Shown: positions 8,865 through 16,654 of the stretch, one piece after another
Position numbering within the stretch: the first letter of the stretch is position 1
How the letters are laid out: each line of letters opens with the position of its first letter
NCBI RefSeq assembly: GCF_023074185.1
Contig: NZ_JADPKY010000126.1
Coordinates: forward strand, 124,001 to 188,000
Reading direction: 5' to 3'
Source of the DNA: Bradyrhizobium sp. 132
GTDB taxonomy: Bacteria; Pseudomonadota; Alphaproteobacteria; Rhizobiales; Xanthobacteraceae
DNA: 64,000 nt
The notes under the pieces: model-generated
What the model was told of the DNA's origin: nothing
Databases searched by the model: none
What the model saw: the letters and a program-made list of their open reading frames with translations, nothing else
Made by a program: the position numbers and the translations under genes

Positions 8865-10016
8865 TCAGGATGCGGCCATCCGCAGGATGTCGTTGTAGGT
8901 GGCAAACACCATCAGCATCAGCACCAAACCCAGCCCGATTCGGAATCCCATCTCCTGAGTCCGCTCGGACAGGGGCCGACCGCGGGCCACCTCCGCCGCA
9001 TAGAACATGAGGTGACCGCCATCGAGCAGCGGGATCGGGAACAGGTTCAACAGGCCGATCGACACCGACAGCACCGCGCACAGGTTGATCACGAATTGGA
9101 ACCCGGCGCTGGCCGCCTGCCCCGACATCTTCGCAATGCCGAGCACACCGCTCACCTCGTTCGGATTGCCGTTTCCGACGAACAGCGCGCCCAGGAACTT
9201 GAAGGTGCTGGTGATGATGAACCAGACCTGCTCAACCCCGATCTTGAGCGCTTCGCCGACGCCGACCGGCGAAGTCGAGGCTTCGCCCGCCTGAGACTTG
9301 TGCTCGATGCCGAGCACGCCCAGGCGATGGCTGTTGCCGAAGGGATCCTTGCGCTCCAGCAGTGCCGGGGTCGCGGTCAGCGACACGATGCTGCCGTCCC
9401 GCTTGACCTCGAAGGCAAGCGCCGAACCGGCGTTCATCGCAACGATTCGCTGCATATCGGCAAAGCTCTCGATCGGCTTGCCGTCGATCTGGACGACGAC
9501 GTCGCCGATCTTGAAGCCGGCTGTCGCCGCAGCGCCGTCGGCGACGACACCGTCGACACGCGCGATCGTGCTCGGCTTCCCGTAATACAACGCCATGCCG
9601 GCGAAGATCAGCGCGCCCAGAATGAAATTGGCGATCGGTCCGGCGGCAACGATGGCGGAGCGCGGGCCGACCTTCTTGTGATGGAAGCTGCCGGCGCGCT
9701 CCTCGGCCGTCATGGCCGCTAGCTTCTCGGACGACGGCGTCGAAGCCTCGCTCTCGTCCCCGAAGAACTTGACATAGCCGCCGAGCGGGATCGCCGAGAT
9801 CTTCCAGCGGGTGCCATGGCGGTCGTTGAAACCGACCAGCTCAGGTCCGAAGCCGAGCGAAAAAGTTAACACGCGAACGCCCGCCCAGCGCGCGACCAGA
9901 AAATGGCCGAGTTCATGGAAGAACACGACGATGGTCAGGACGAACAGGAAGGGAACCGCATAGCCAAGGAGTCCATGGCTCAACGTATTGAAACTATGGA
10001 CGAAAAAGTCGATCAT
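8865..10016 (-). CDS. rseP: Site-2 zinc metalloprotease RseP
   Basis: Intramembrane protease that cleaves membrane-anchored anti-sigma factors and remnant signal peptides. The 383-residue product carries HELGH at 34-38 in the first membrane segment, a periplasmic PDZ domain at about 125-205 ('IARVDGVVADGAAATAGFKIGD') and the second metal-ligand motif 'NLFPIPLLDGGHL' near residue 325. It also has four membrane segments. It lies between dxr (44 bases) and bamA. The placement is conserved and fits a role in envelope-stress signalling. Confidence 0.96.
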   Translation of the reverse strand: MIDFFVHSFNTLSHGLLGYAVPFLFVLTIVVFFHELGHFLVARWAGVRVLTFSLGFGPELVGFNDRHGTRWKISAIPLGGYVKFFGDESEASTPSSEKLAAMTAEERAGSFHHKKVGPRSAIVAAGPIANFILGALIFAGMALYYGKPSTIARVDGVVADGAAATAGFKIGDVVVQIDGKPIESFADMQRIVAMNAGSALAFEVKRDGSIVSLTATPALLERKDPFGNSHRLGVLGIEHKSQAGEASTSPVGVGEALKIGVEQVWFIITSTFKFLGALFVGNGNPNEVSGVLGIAKMSGQAASAGFQFVINLCAVLSVSIGLLNLFPIPLLDGGHLMFYAAEVARGRPLSERTQEMGFRIGLGLVLMLMVFATYNDILRMAAS

Positions 10017-10060
10017 CGAATTCCCTCATCCAGCGCCGCAAGGCCCCGGCCGCGAACCAT

Positions 10061-11284
10061 CTAGGATGCCTTTAAGGCAATTTGAGGCAATAGGGCGGCA
10101 GCTCTATTTCGCGCAACATGGTCAACAGAGATTGCGTCGTCGGCTGACGTCAGCGGGGCCTGGTTCCCGCTCCGGATCCAGTCGTCCAGCGTCGCTTCCA
10201 CCAGCCTGGCAATCGCGCCGAACCGGATCTTGCCGGCGATGAAGGCGGCGACCGCGACCTCGTTGGCGGCGTTGTAGACGGTGGTGGCGCCCTTCCCGGT
10301 CCGAAGCGAATCGAAGGCCAGGCGCAGCCCGGGGAAGCGCTCGAAATCCGGCGCCTCGAAGGTCAGCTGGCCGATCTTGGCCAGATCGAGCTTGGCAGCA
10401 GGCCCCTTGATGCGGTCGGGCCAGCCGAGACAATGCGCGATCGGCGTGCGCATGTCGGGTGCACCGAGCTGGGCCACGACCGAACGATCGGAAAACTCGA
10501 CCATGCCGTGGATGATCGACTGCGGATGCACGAGGACGTCGATCTCCTCCGGACTCAGCGCGAACAGATAGGAAGCCTCGATCACCTCGAGCCCCTTGTT
10601 CATCATCGAAGCGGAATCGATCGTGATCTTCTGGCCCATGCTCCAGTTCGGATGCTTCAGGGCTTGCTCGAGGGTTGCCTGCTCGATGTCGGCCGACTTC
10701 CAGGTCCGGAACGGGCCACCGGAGGCCGTGATGATGACACGGACGAGCTCGTCGCGATTGCCTGAGCCGAGCGCCTGGAACAGCGCGTTGTGCTCGGAAT
10801 CGGCCGGCAGGATGCAGGCGCCCGCTTTCGCCGCGCGCTGCATGAAGAAATCGCCGGCGCAGACGAGACATTCCTTGTTGGCGAGCGCGACATGCGCGCC
10901 GCGATCGACCGCCGCCAGTGCCGGCTTCAATCCGGCAGCGCCGCTCACGGCGGCCATCACCCAATCGGCCGGACGCGCGCCGGCCTCGATCACAGCGCTT
11001 TCGCCGGCGCCGCATTCGGTGCTGGTGCCCGCGAGCGCAGCCTTGAGCTCGGCAAACTTTGAGGTGTCGGCGATCGCGACGAAGCGCGCGGAAAACTCCT
11101 TCGCGAGCTTTGCCAGCGCTGCGACATTGCTGTTCGCCGTCAGCGCCTCGACCCGGTAGCGCTCGGGAGAGGCGCGCAGCAGATCCATCGTGCTGTCGCC
11201 GATCGAGCCGGTGGCGCCGAGAACCGTGACGCTGCGGACGGTCGATGCCGCAGTCTTGTTGTTACGCAATGGAACCGCGCTCAT
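10061..11284 (-). CDS. dxr: 1-deoxy-D-xylulose 5-phosphate reductoisomerase Dxr
   Basis: NADPH- and divalent-metal-dependent second step of the MEP isoprenoid pathway, feeding undecaprenyl-PP synthesis by the nearby uppS. The 407-residue product has the nucleotide-binding 'VTVLGATGSIGDSTMDLL', the active-site segment 'LPADSEHNALFQAL', and 'TASGGPFR' and 'MNKGLEVIEA', all diagnostic. ATG 11284 lies four bases past the cdsA stop. The longer open frame, extending 40 codons into cdsA, lacks any family similarity. Confidence 0.97.
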   Translation of the reverse strand: MSAVPLRNNKTAASTVRSVTVLGATGSIGDSTMDLLRASPERYRVEALTANSNVAALAKLAKEFSARFVAIADTSKFAELKAALAGTSTECGAGESAVIEAGARPADWVMAAVSGAAGLKPALAAVDRGAHVALANKECLVCAGDFFMQRAAKAGACILPADSEHNALFQALGSGNRDELVRVIITASGGPFRTWKSADIEQATLEQALKHPNWSMGQKITIDSASMMNKGLEVIEASYLFALSPEEIDVLVHPQSIIHGMVEFSDRSVVAQLGAPDMRTPIAHCLGWPDRIKGPAAKLDLAKIGQLTFEAPDFERFPGLRLAFDSLRTGKGATTVYNAANEVAVAAFIAGKIRFGAIARLVEATLDDWIRSGNQAPLTSADDAISVDHVARNRAAALLPQIALKAS

Positions 11285-11288
11285 GTCC

Positions 11289-12131
11289 TCACCAAACCAT
11301 AAGACCGCTTCCGGCGCTATGCACACCATGGCGGAGGAAACCGATAATCCATGCCACCAGGATGGCAGCGACAAAACCGTCCAGACGGTCCAATAGCCCG
11401 CCATGGCCGGGAATTAAGTGACTGGAATCCTTGACATCGAAGCGCCGCTTCACCGCGGATTCGAAGAGGTCCCCAGAGGCCGACACGACCGACAGGATGG
11501 CGCTGACGAGCAGCAATGGAACCATCTTTCCGAGCCCGCAAGCGGCAAAGCCGGCCGCAACCAGAAGGCTCGCGGCAAAGCCGCCGAGCGCCCCTGACCA
11601 GGTCTTCTTCGGGCTCACCCGCGGCCACAGCTTCGGTCCGCCGATGCTTCGGCCGGCGAAATAGCCGCCGATATCGGTCGCCCACACCACCAGCAGCACG
11701 AACATCAGCGCGGCGAAGCCGTTCACGAGATCCTGCCGCAGCAGGATCGAGGCCAGCAGCGCCGTCGATGCATAGGCGAATCCGGAGGCCGCCCAGACGA
11801 ACTTGCCCCGCGCGATCGCCGTGACGATCGCACCGCCAATGAGGCCGGTGATGATTGCGGTCTTCAGCGCGCCGAAGGCGACGCAGGATCCCATCAAGGC
11901 GATGACGATGGTCCCTGCGGCGGTCAACGCGACCGATCCCGCGCCCACCACCATCAGCCATTCCGCGAACAGTCCGATCGATACCAGGGTGACGAGAAGC
12001 GCCCACAGCCAACCGCCGGCATAAGCGAGTGCAATGGCGAGCGGCGCCAGCACCAGTGCTGCGAGGACCCGCATCACGAGATTGCTCTGGGCAGGCTGAG
12101 AGCCGGCCGGGGCGGCGTCGGGTTCGCTCAC
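11289..12131 (-). CDS. cdsA: Phosphatidate cytidylyltransferase CdsA
   Basis: Makes CDP-diacylglycerol from phosphatidate and CTP, the precursor of all phospholipids. The 280-residue integral membrane protein has about seven to eight hydrophobic segments. It carries the family signature near residues 170-260: 'SPKKTWSGALGGF' and 'SASGDLFESAVKRRFDVKDSSHLIPGHGGLLDRLDG'. GTG 12131 overlaps the uppS stop (GTGA), suggesting translational coupling. Confidence 0.96.
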   Translation of the reverse strand: MSEPDAAPAGSQPAQSNLVMRVLAALVLAPLAIALAYAGGWLWALLVTLVSIGLFAEWLMVVGAGSVALTAAGTIVIALMGSCVAFGALKTAIITGLIGGAIVTAIARGKFVWAASGFAYASTALLASILLRQDLVNGFAALMFVLLVVWATDIGGYFAGRSIGGPKLWPRVSPKKTWSGALGGFAASLLVAAGFAACGLGKMVPLLLVSAILSVVSASGDLFESAVKRRFDVKDSSHLIPGHGGLLDRLDGFVAAILVAWIIGFLRHGVHSAGSGLMVW

Positions 12132-12886
12132 GAGGCGGTTTTCGCGACCAGGCCGCCGAAACGGCGTTCGCGCCTGGCAAATTCGGCGATGGCGCCTTCC
12201 AGCGTCGCCTTGTCGAAATCGGGCCAGTGAATCGGCACGAAGACAAGCTCGCTATAGGCGGCCTGCCACATCAGGAAGTTGGACAGCCGCTGCTCGCCGC
12301 TGGTGCGGATGATGAGATCGGGATCGGGAATGTCGGGCGCGTCGAGATGCGCCCCCAGGGTCTCGGCATCGATCGTGTCGGGATCGCGCCGCCCCTCTGC
12401 GACTTCGCGCGCGAGCTTCTGTGCCGCCTTCGCAATCTCCTGCCGCGAGCCGTAGTTGAAGGCGACGACGAGCGTGAGGCGCGTGTTGTCGCGCGTCAGT
12501 TCCTCGGCCTCGTTGAGGAGTGCGCATATGTCGCCCTCCAGCCCGTCCCGCTCGCCGATGATGCGGACCTTGACGCCGTCGCGATGCAGGCTCGCCAGAT
12601 CGTTGCGGATGAAGCGGCGCAACAAGCCGAAGAGATCGCCGATCTCGCTCGCCGGGCGCGACCAGTTTTCCGAGCTGAAGGAGAAGATGGTGAGATAGCG
12701 GATGCCGAGTTCATGCGACGCGCGAACCACACGGCGCAGGGCCTCCACGCCGCGGCGATGGCCTTCCGCCCTCGGCAAGCCGCGCGCGGCCGCCCAACGC
12801 CCGTTGCCATCCATGATGATGGCGACATGCGCAGGCGCCTCGGACCGATCGGGTCCTTCCGTTGCTGGCGCGGCGGCGTTGGACAT
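12128..12886 (-). CDS. uppS: Undecaprenyl diphosphate synthase UppS
   Basis: cis-Prenyltransferase that extends farnesyl-PP to the C55 lipid carrier used for peptidoglycan and O-antigen. The product (252 aa) contains the catalytic-Asp motif 'HVAIIMDGNGRWAAARGLPR', 'EGHRRGVEALRRVV', 'LTIFSFSSENWSRP' and the C-terminal 'IIRTSGEQRLSNFLMWQ' signature. It overlaps cdsA by four bases. It is separated from frr by ~93 bases containing two inverted repeats. Confidence 0.97.
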   Translation of the reverse strand: MSNAAAPATEGPDRSEAPAHVAIIMDGNGRWAAARGLPRAEGHRRGVEALRRVVRASHELGIRYLTIFSFSSENWSRPASEIGDLFGLLRRFIRNDLASLHRDGVKVRIIGERDGLEGDICALLNEAEELTRDNTRLTLVVAFNYGSRQEIAKAAQKLAREVAEGRRDPDTIDAETLGAHLDAPDIPDPDLIIRTSGEQRLSNFLMWQAAYSELVFVPIHWPDFDKATLEGAIAEFARRERRFGGLVAKTAS

Positions 12887-12900
12887 GAGGCTGCCTTAAA

Positions 12901-12947
12901 GCATGATCCGGAAGAGTGCGAAGCAGTTTTCCGAAATGATCATGCGC
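12901..12947. repeat. Imperfect inverted repeat, rhizobial intergenic type
   Basis: The arms GCATGATCCGGAA and TTCCG...GATCATGC face each other across a ~15-base centre in the uppS-frr gap. From memory this resembles a palindromic element scattered through Bradyrhizobium and Rhodopseudomonas intergenic regions. Its function is unknown. Confidence 0.65.
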
Positions 12948-12957
12948 GAACAATAAC

Positions 12958-12983
12958 CTAAAGCGCGATCCATCGCGCTTTAG
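12958..12983. terminator. Perfect 12-bp palindromic hairpin overlapping the frr stop
   Basis: CTAAAGCGCGAT and ATCGCGCTTTAG flank a two-base centre. The hairpin includes the frr stop codon. The minus-strand transcript has no long U-tract after it, so it may be a 3'-end-stabilising or weak terminator structure rather than a strong intrinsic terminator. Confidence 0.45.
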
Positions 12984-13543
12984 ACGGTGAGGATTTCTTT
13001 TTCCTTGGCAGCCAGCAACTGGTCGATCTCGGAGATCGTGCCGTCGGTCGCCTTCTGCACCTCGTCCGAGTGACGCTTCTGATCGTCCTCGGACATCTCG
13101 TGATTCTTCTCGAGCTTCTTGAGAACGTCGAGGCCGTCGCGGCGGACATGGCGCGCAGCGACCTTGGCGGCTTCCGCGTATTTGTGCGCGACCTTGACGA
13201 GCTCCTTGCGGCGCTCCTCGTTGAGCTCGGGAATGCGCAGGCGCAGCACCTGGCCTTCGGTCGCGGGCGACAGGCCGAGATTGGAATCGACGATCGCCTT
13301 TTCCACCGCCTTGACCATCGACTTGTCCCAGACCTGCACCGAGATCAGGCGCGGCTCCGGCACGCTGACGGTGGCGAGCTGGTTCAGCGGCATGTGGGTG
13401 CCATAGGCGTCGACCTGCACCGGGTCGAGCATCGAGGCGGAGGCGCGGCCGGTGCGCAGGCCGCCAAGTTCGTGCTTGAGCGACTGGACGGCGCCCTGCA
13501 TGCGGCGCTTCACTTCGTTGAGGTCGAAATTATCCGTGGCCAT
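12980..13543 (-). CDS. frr: Ribosome recycling factor
   Basis: Releases ribosomes from mRNA after termination together with EF-G. The 187-residue product begins 'MATDNFDLNEVKRRMQGA' and contains 'LRTGRASASMLDPV', 'GTHMPLNQLATV' and the C-terminal helical bundle 'LNEERRKELVKVAHKYAEAAKVA'. I chose ATG 13543 because AAGGAG lies six bases upstream; an adjacent GTG at 13546 is less likely. It lies between pyrH and uppS. Confidence 0.97.
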   Translation of the reverse strand: MATDNFDLNEVKRRMQGAVQSLKHELGGLRTGRASASMLDPVQVDAYGTHMPLNQLATVSVPEPRLISVQVWDKSMVKAVEKAIVDSNLGLSPATEGQVLRLRIPELNEERRKELVKVAHKYAEAAKVAARHVRRDGLDVLKKLEKNHEMSEDDQKRHSDEVQKATDGTISEIDQLLAAKEKEILTV

Positions 13544-13609
13544 CACGTTTCTCCTTCAAAATCCCGGCGACCTCTCCGCACCCTTCTCTCAGGGCGCAAC
13601 GACGAGCCG

Positions 13610-14326
13610 TCAGCCGGCGACAATGGTTCCGTGGCCGCCGCCACGCAGTATAGCGCCGATCGAACCCGGCTCCGCGATCGAGAACACAATGATAGGCAGC
13701 GACGTCTCGCGGGCAAGCGCGAAGGCGGTCGCATCCATCACCTTGTAGCCGCCCTCGATCGCCTGCGAATGCGTCAGACGGTCGAATCGCGTCGCCGTCG
13801 GATCCTTCTTCGGGTCGGCCGAGTAGACGCCGTCGACATTGGTTGCCTTCAGCACCGCCTCGGCGCCGATTTCGGCGGCGCGCAGCACTGCGGTCGTGTC
13901 GGTGGTGAAGAACGGATTGCCGGTTCCGCCGCCGAGCAGCACGATCCGGCCCTCGGCGAGGTATTTGTGCGCCACGGTGCGGGTGAAAAGCTCGGAAATC
14001 TCGGGCATGACGAAGGCCGACAGCGTGCGCGCCGGCGTTCCCTTGCGCTCGATCGTCGCCTCCAGCGCGAGGCAGTTCATCATGGTGGCGAGCATGCCCA
14101 TGGTGTCGCCTGTCGGGCGCGACACGCCGCGCGAGGACACCTCGACGCCGCGAAAGATGTTGCCGCCGCCGATCACGACCGCAACCTCGGTGCCCAGTTG
14201 GCGGGCGGCGATCAGATCGTCCGCGACCCGGTCGATGGTCGGCTGGTCGATGCCAAAACCCTGCTGTCCCGCGAGATATTCGCCGGACAGCTTGATCACG
14301 ACGCGACGATAGACCGGATCAGTCAT
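13610..14326 (-). CDS. pyrH: UMP kinase PyrH
   Basis: Phosphorylates UMP to UDP, an essential step in pyrimidine supply. The 238-residue product belongs to the amino-acid-kinase fold. Seen: 'RRVVIKLSGEYLAG' (phosphate loop), 'VVIGGGNIFRG', 'DTMGMLATMMNCLAL' and 'GTGNPFFTTDTTAVLRA'. I chose ATG 14326, with AAGGAA about eight bases upstream, over GTG 14332. It lies between tsf and frr. Confidence 0.97.
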   Translation of the reverse strand: MTDPVYRRVVIKLSGEYLAGQQGFGIDQPTIDRVADDLIAARQLGTEVAVVIGGGNIFRGVEVSSRGVSRPTGDTMGMLATMMNCLALEATIERKGTPARTLSAFVMPEISELFTRTVAHKYLAEGRIVLLGGGTGNPFFTTDTTAVLRAAEIGAEAVLKATNVDGVYSADPKKDPTATRFDRLTHSQAIEGGYKVMDATAFALARETSLPIIVFSIAEPGSIGAILRGGGHGTIVAG

Positions 14327-14386
14327 GAGCACTTTCCTTGTCCGGGCGCCGCTTCCGGCGGCACGCCGGAAGGAACGTTCCGGCGC

Positions 14387-15310
14387 TTACTTCTTGCCGC
14401 TGACCGCGGCGACCTCGGCCGCGAAGTCGCTTTCCTGCTTCTCGATTCCCTCACCGAGAGCATAGCGCACAAAGCCCGCGATCTTCACCGCGCCGCCGAC
14501 CTTGCCTTCGGCTTCCTTCACCGCCTGCGCCACCGACTTGCCGGTGTCGTGGATGAAGGCCTGCTCGAGCAGGCAGACTTCCTTGTAGTAGGTCTTGAGA
14601 CCGGACTCGACGATCTTCTCGATCACGTTCTCGGGCTTGCCCTGCTGGCGATATTTGTCGGCGAGCACGTCCTTCTCGCGCTTAACGACCGCCGGATCGA
14701 GACCGGACGGTTCGAGCGCCAGCGGATTGGCGGCCGCGACATGCATCGCGATCTGGCGACCCAGCGTTGCGAGTTCATCGGCCTTGCCCGGCGATTCCAG
14801 CGCCACGATCACGCCCATCTTGCCGGCGCCCTCGACGACCGCGCCGTGGACGTAGCTTGACACCACGCCCTGGCTCACTTCGAGCGAAGCTGCGCGGCGC
14901 AGCGTCATGTTCTCGCCGATGGTGGCAATCGCGTCATTGATCGCGGCTTCGATTGTGACGTCGCCGACCTTGGCGGCCTTGATCTTCTCGACATCGGCGC
15001 CGACGTCGAATGCGACCTGGGCGATCATCTTGACGAGGCCCTGGAACTGGCCGTTGCGCGCGACGAAGTCGGTCTCGGAGTTGACCTCGACCACGACGCC
15101 CTTGGTGCCCTTGGTGAGCGCGCCGATCAGCCCCTCGGCGGCGACGCGGCCCGACTTCTTGGCGGCCTTCGACAGACCCTTCTTGCGCAGCCAATCCTGC
15201 GCCGCTTCCATGTTGCCGTCGTTTTCGGTCAGCGCGGCTTTGCAGTCCATCATGCCCGCGCCGGTCGACTCGCGCAGCTCCTTGACCATCGCAGCTGTGA
15301 TCGTTGCCAT
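14387..15310 (-). CDS. tsf: Elongation factor Ts
   Basis: Guanine-nucleotide exchange factor for EF-Tu. The 307-residue product starts 'MATITAAMVKELRESTGAGM' and has 'MDCKAALTENDGN' (UBA-like domain) and 'EVNSETDFVARN' (the conserved TDFV motif contacting EF-Tu). The C-terminal dimerisation half follows. The open frame continues 16 codons upstream without family similarity, so ATG 15310 is used. It follows rpsB after 132 bases that contain a GC-rich arm pair (15341-15348 and 15365-15372), possibly an attenuator. Confidence 0.97.
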   Translation of the reverse strand: MATITAAMVKELRESTGAGMMDCKAALTENDGNMEAAQDWLRKKGLSKAAKKSGRVAAEGLIGALTKGTKGVVVEVNSETDFVARNGQFQGLVKMIAQVAFDVGADVEKIKAAKVGDVTIEAAINDAIATIGENMTLRRAASLEVSQGVVSSYVHGAVVEGAGKMGVIVALESPGKADELATLGRQIAMHVAAANPLALEPSGLDPAVVKREKDVLADKYRQQGKPENVIEKIVESGLKTYYKEVCLLEQAFIHDTGKSVAQAVKEAEGKVGGAVKIAGFVRYALGEGIEKQESDFAAEVAAVSGKK

Positions 15311-15442
15311 CGTTGAAAATCCTTTTTGCCTGCCGGTTCGCCGCGGCGTGGCATTCAATTGCCCCGCCGCGGTCCATCTCAGGAATTCGCGTCAACTGAA
15401 ATGGTGGCCGGAGCTTATCCGGCCAACCCATCGCTCTTTTGA

Positions 15443-16432
15443 CTATTCCGCTTCCGCGGTCAGCGCCTTGGCCTTGGCCACCCAGGCATCGGCCCGGCTC
15501 GGCAGACCGACTTCTTCGCCGATCTTGTGCGCGGTGTCGTGATCGAGCTCGGCGAGCTGCCAGAAATGGAAGATGCCGAGGTCGTTGAACTTCTTCTCGA
15601 TCGCACCCGACACGCCCGGGAGCTTCTTGAGGTCGTCGGAGGTGCCGCGCGGACCGGCGAGGCCCTGGAAGCCGCTCGTGACCGGCAGCTCTTCGGCGGC
15701 CGGCCGAACCGAAGCGCCGACGTCGACGCCGGAATCGCCCTGGGCACGCGAGATGCCGTCAATCGCCGCACGCGCGATCAGATCGCAATAAAGCGCGATG
15801 GCGCGGCCGGCGTCGTCATTGCCCGGCACCACATAGGTGATGCCCTTCGGGTCCGAATTGGTATCGACGATCGCGGCGACCGGGATGTTGAGCCGCTGGG
15901 CTTCCTGGATCGCGATGTCTTCCTTGTTGGTGTCGATCACGAAGATCAGGTCGGGCAGACCGCCCATGTCCTTGATGCCGCCGAGCGAACGGTCGAGCTT
16001 GTCGCGCTCGCGCTGAAGCGTCAGGCGCTCCTTCTTGGTGTAGGAGGAGGCATCGCCACCGGCGAGCACGTCGTCGAGATGACGCAGGCGCTTGATCGAG
16101 CCCGAGATCGTCTTCCAGTTGGTCAGCGTGCCGCCGAGCCAGCGCGAATTGACGAAGTACTGCGCGCAGCGCTTGGCAGCGTCGGCGACGCCGTCCTGCG
16201 CCTGGCGCTTGGTGCCGACGAACAGGATGCGGCCGCCCTTGGCGACAGTGTCGCTGACCGCCTGCAAGGCGTTATGCAGCAACGGCACGGTCTGCGCGAG
16301 GTCGACGATGTGGATGTTGTTGCGAGCGCCGAAAATGAAAGGGGCCATTTTCGGATTCCAGCGGTGAGACTGGTGACCAAAGTGCACGCCGGCTTCGAGG
16401 AGCTGACGCATAGTGAAATCAGGTAGTGCCAT
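15443..16432 (-). CDS. rpsB: 30S ribosomal protein S2, long alphaproteobacterial form
   Basis: Ribosomal protein of the small subunit. The 329-residue product has the standard S2 core ('DFTMRQLLEAGVHFGHQSHRWNP', 'FVGTKRQAQDGV', 'DLIFVIDTNKEDIAIQEA', 'YVVPGNDDAGRAI'). It also has a ~80-residue C-terminal extension with a helix-hairpin-helix-like motif ('LKKLPGVSGAIEKKFNDLGI'), known from alphaproteobacteria. ATG 16432 is the first start giving family sequence; upstream codons are not S2-like. It heads the rpsB-tsf unit. Confidence 0.97.
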   Translation of the reverse strand: MALPDFTMRQLLEAGVHFGHQSHRWNPKMAPFIFGARNNIHIVDLAQTVPLLHNALQAVSDTVAKGGRILFVGTKRQAQDGVADAAKRCAQYFVNSRWLGGTLTNWKTISGSIKRLRHLDDVLAGGDASSYTKKERLTLQRERDKLDRSLGGIKDMGGLPDLIFVIDTNKEDIAIQEAQRLNIPVAAIVDTNSDPKGITYVVPGNDDAGRAIALYCDLIARAAIDGISRAQGDSGVDVGASVRPAAEELPVTSGFQGLAGPRGTSDDLKKLPGVSGAIEKKFNDLGIFHFWQLAELDHDTAHKIGEEVGLPSRADAWVAKAKALTAEAE

Positions 16433-16545
16433 CGTTCTAATTCTCCGGTTGGTTCCTCCGGAAGCGTGTGAGCAAAACGGAGCGTTGTCGCCCCGGCTGC
16501 CACCGGACGGCCTTGCGAGCCATGCTTCCGTGTGAGATGGCGCGC

Positions 16546-16573
16546 TGTATAGCGCGATTCCGGCCAGAAGCAA
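16546..16573 (-). promoter_or_regulatory. Probable sigma-70 promoter of rpsB-tsf
   Basis: On the minus strand TTGCTT (16573-16568) and TATACA (16551-16546) are separated by 16 bases, about 115 bases before the rpsB ATG. This leaves a 5' leader of ~100 bases, which could be where S2 autoregulates, but no specific structure is identified. The assignment is by consensus only. Confidence 0.55.
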
Positions 16574-16654
16574 GGAAATAAGGGCCATTCTGCGGCGGTT
16601 TTCGCCCGCGAGAGGCCCTCTTCCGTAAAGACCACGCTGCGCCCTGGCCCGCGA

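Noticed and set aside
6114..9722. 1202-codon plus-strand open frame opposite bamA and rseP
   Set aside because: It is the antisense shadow of two well-supported genes; composition is Arg/Ala/Gly/Asp/Val-biased with no domain, a common effect of high GC.
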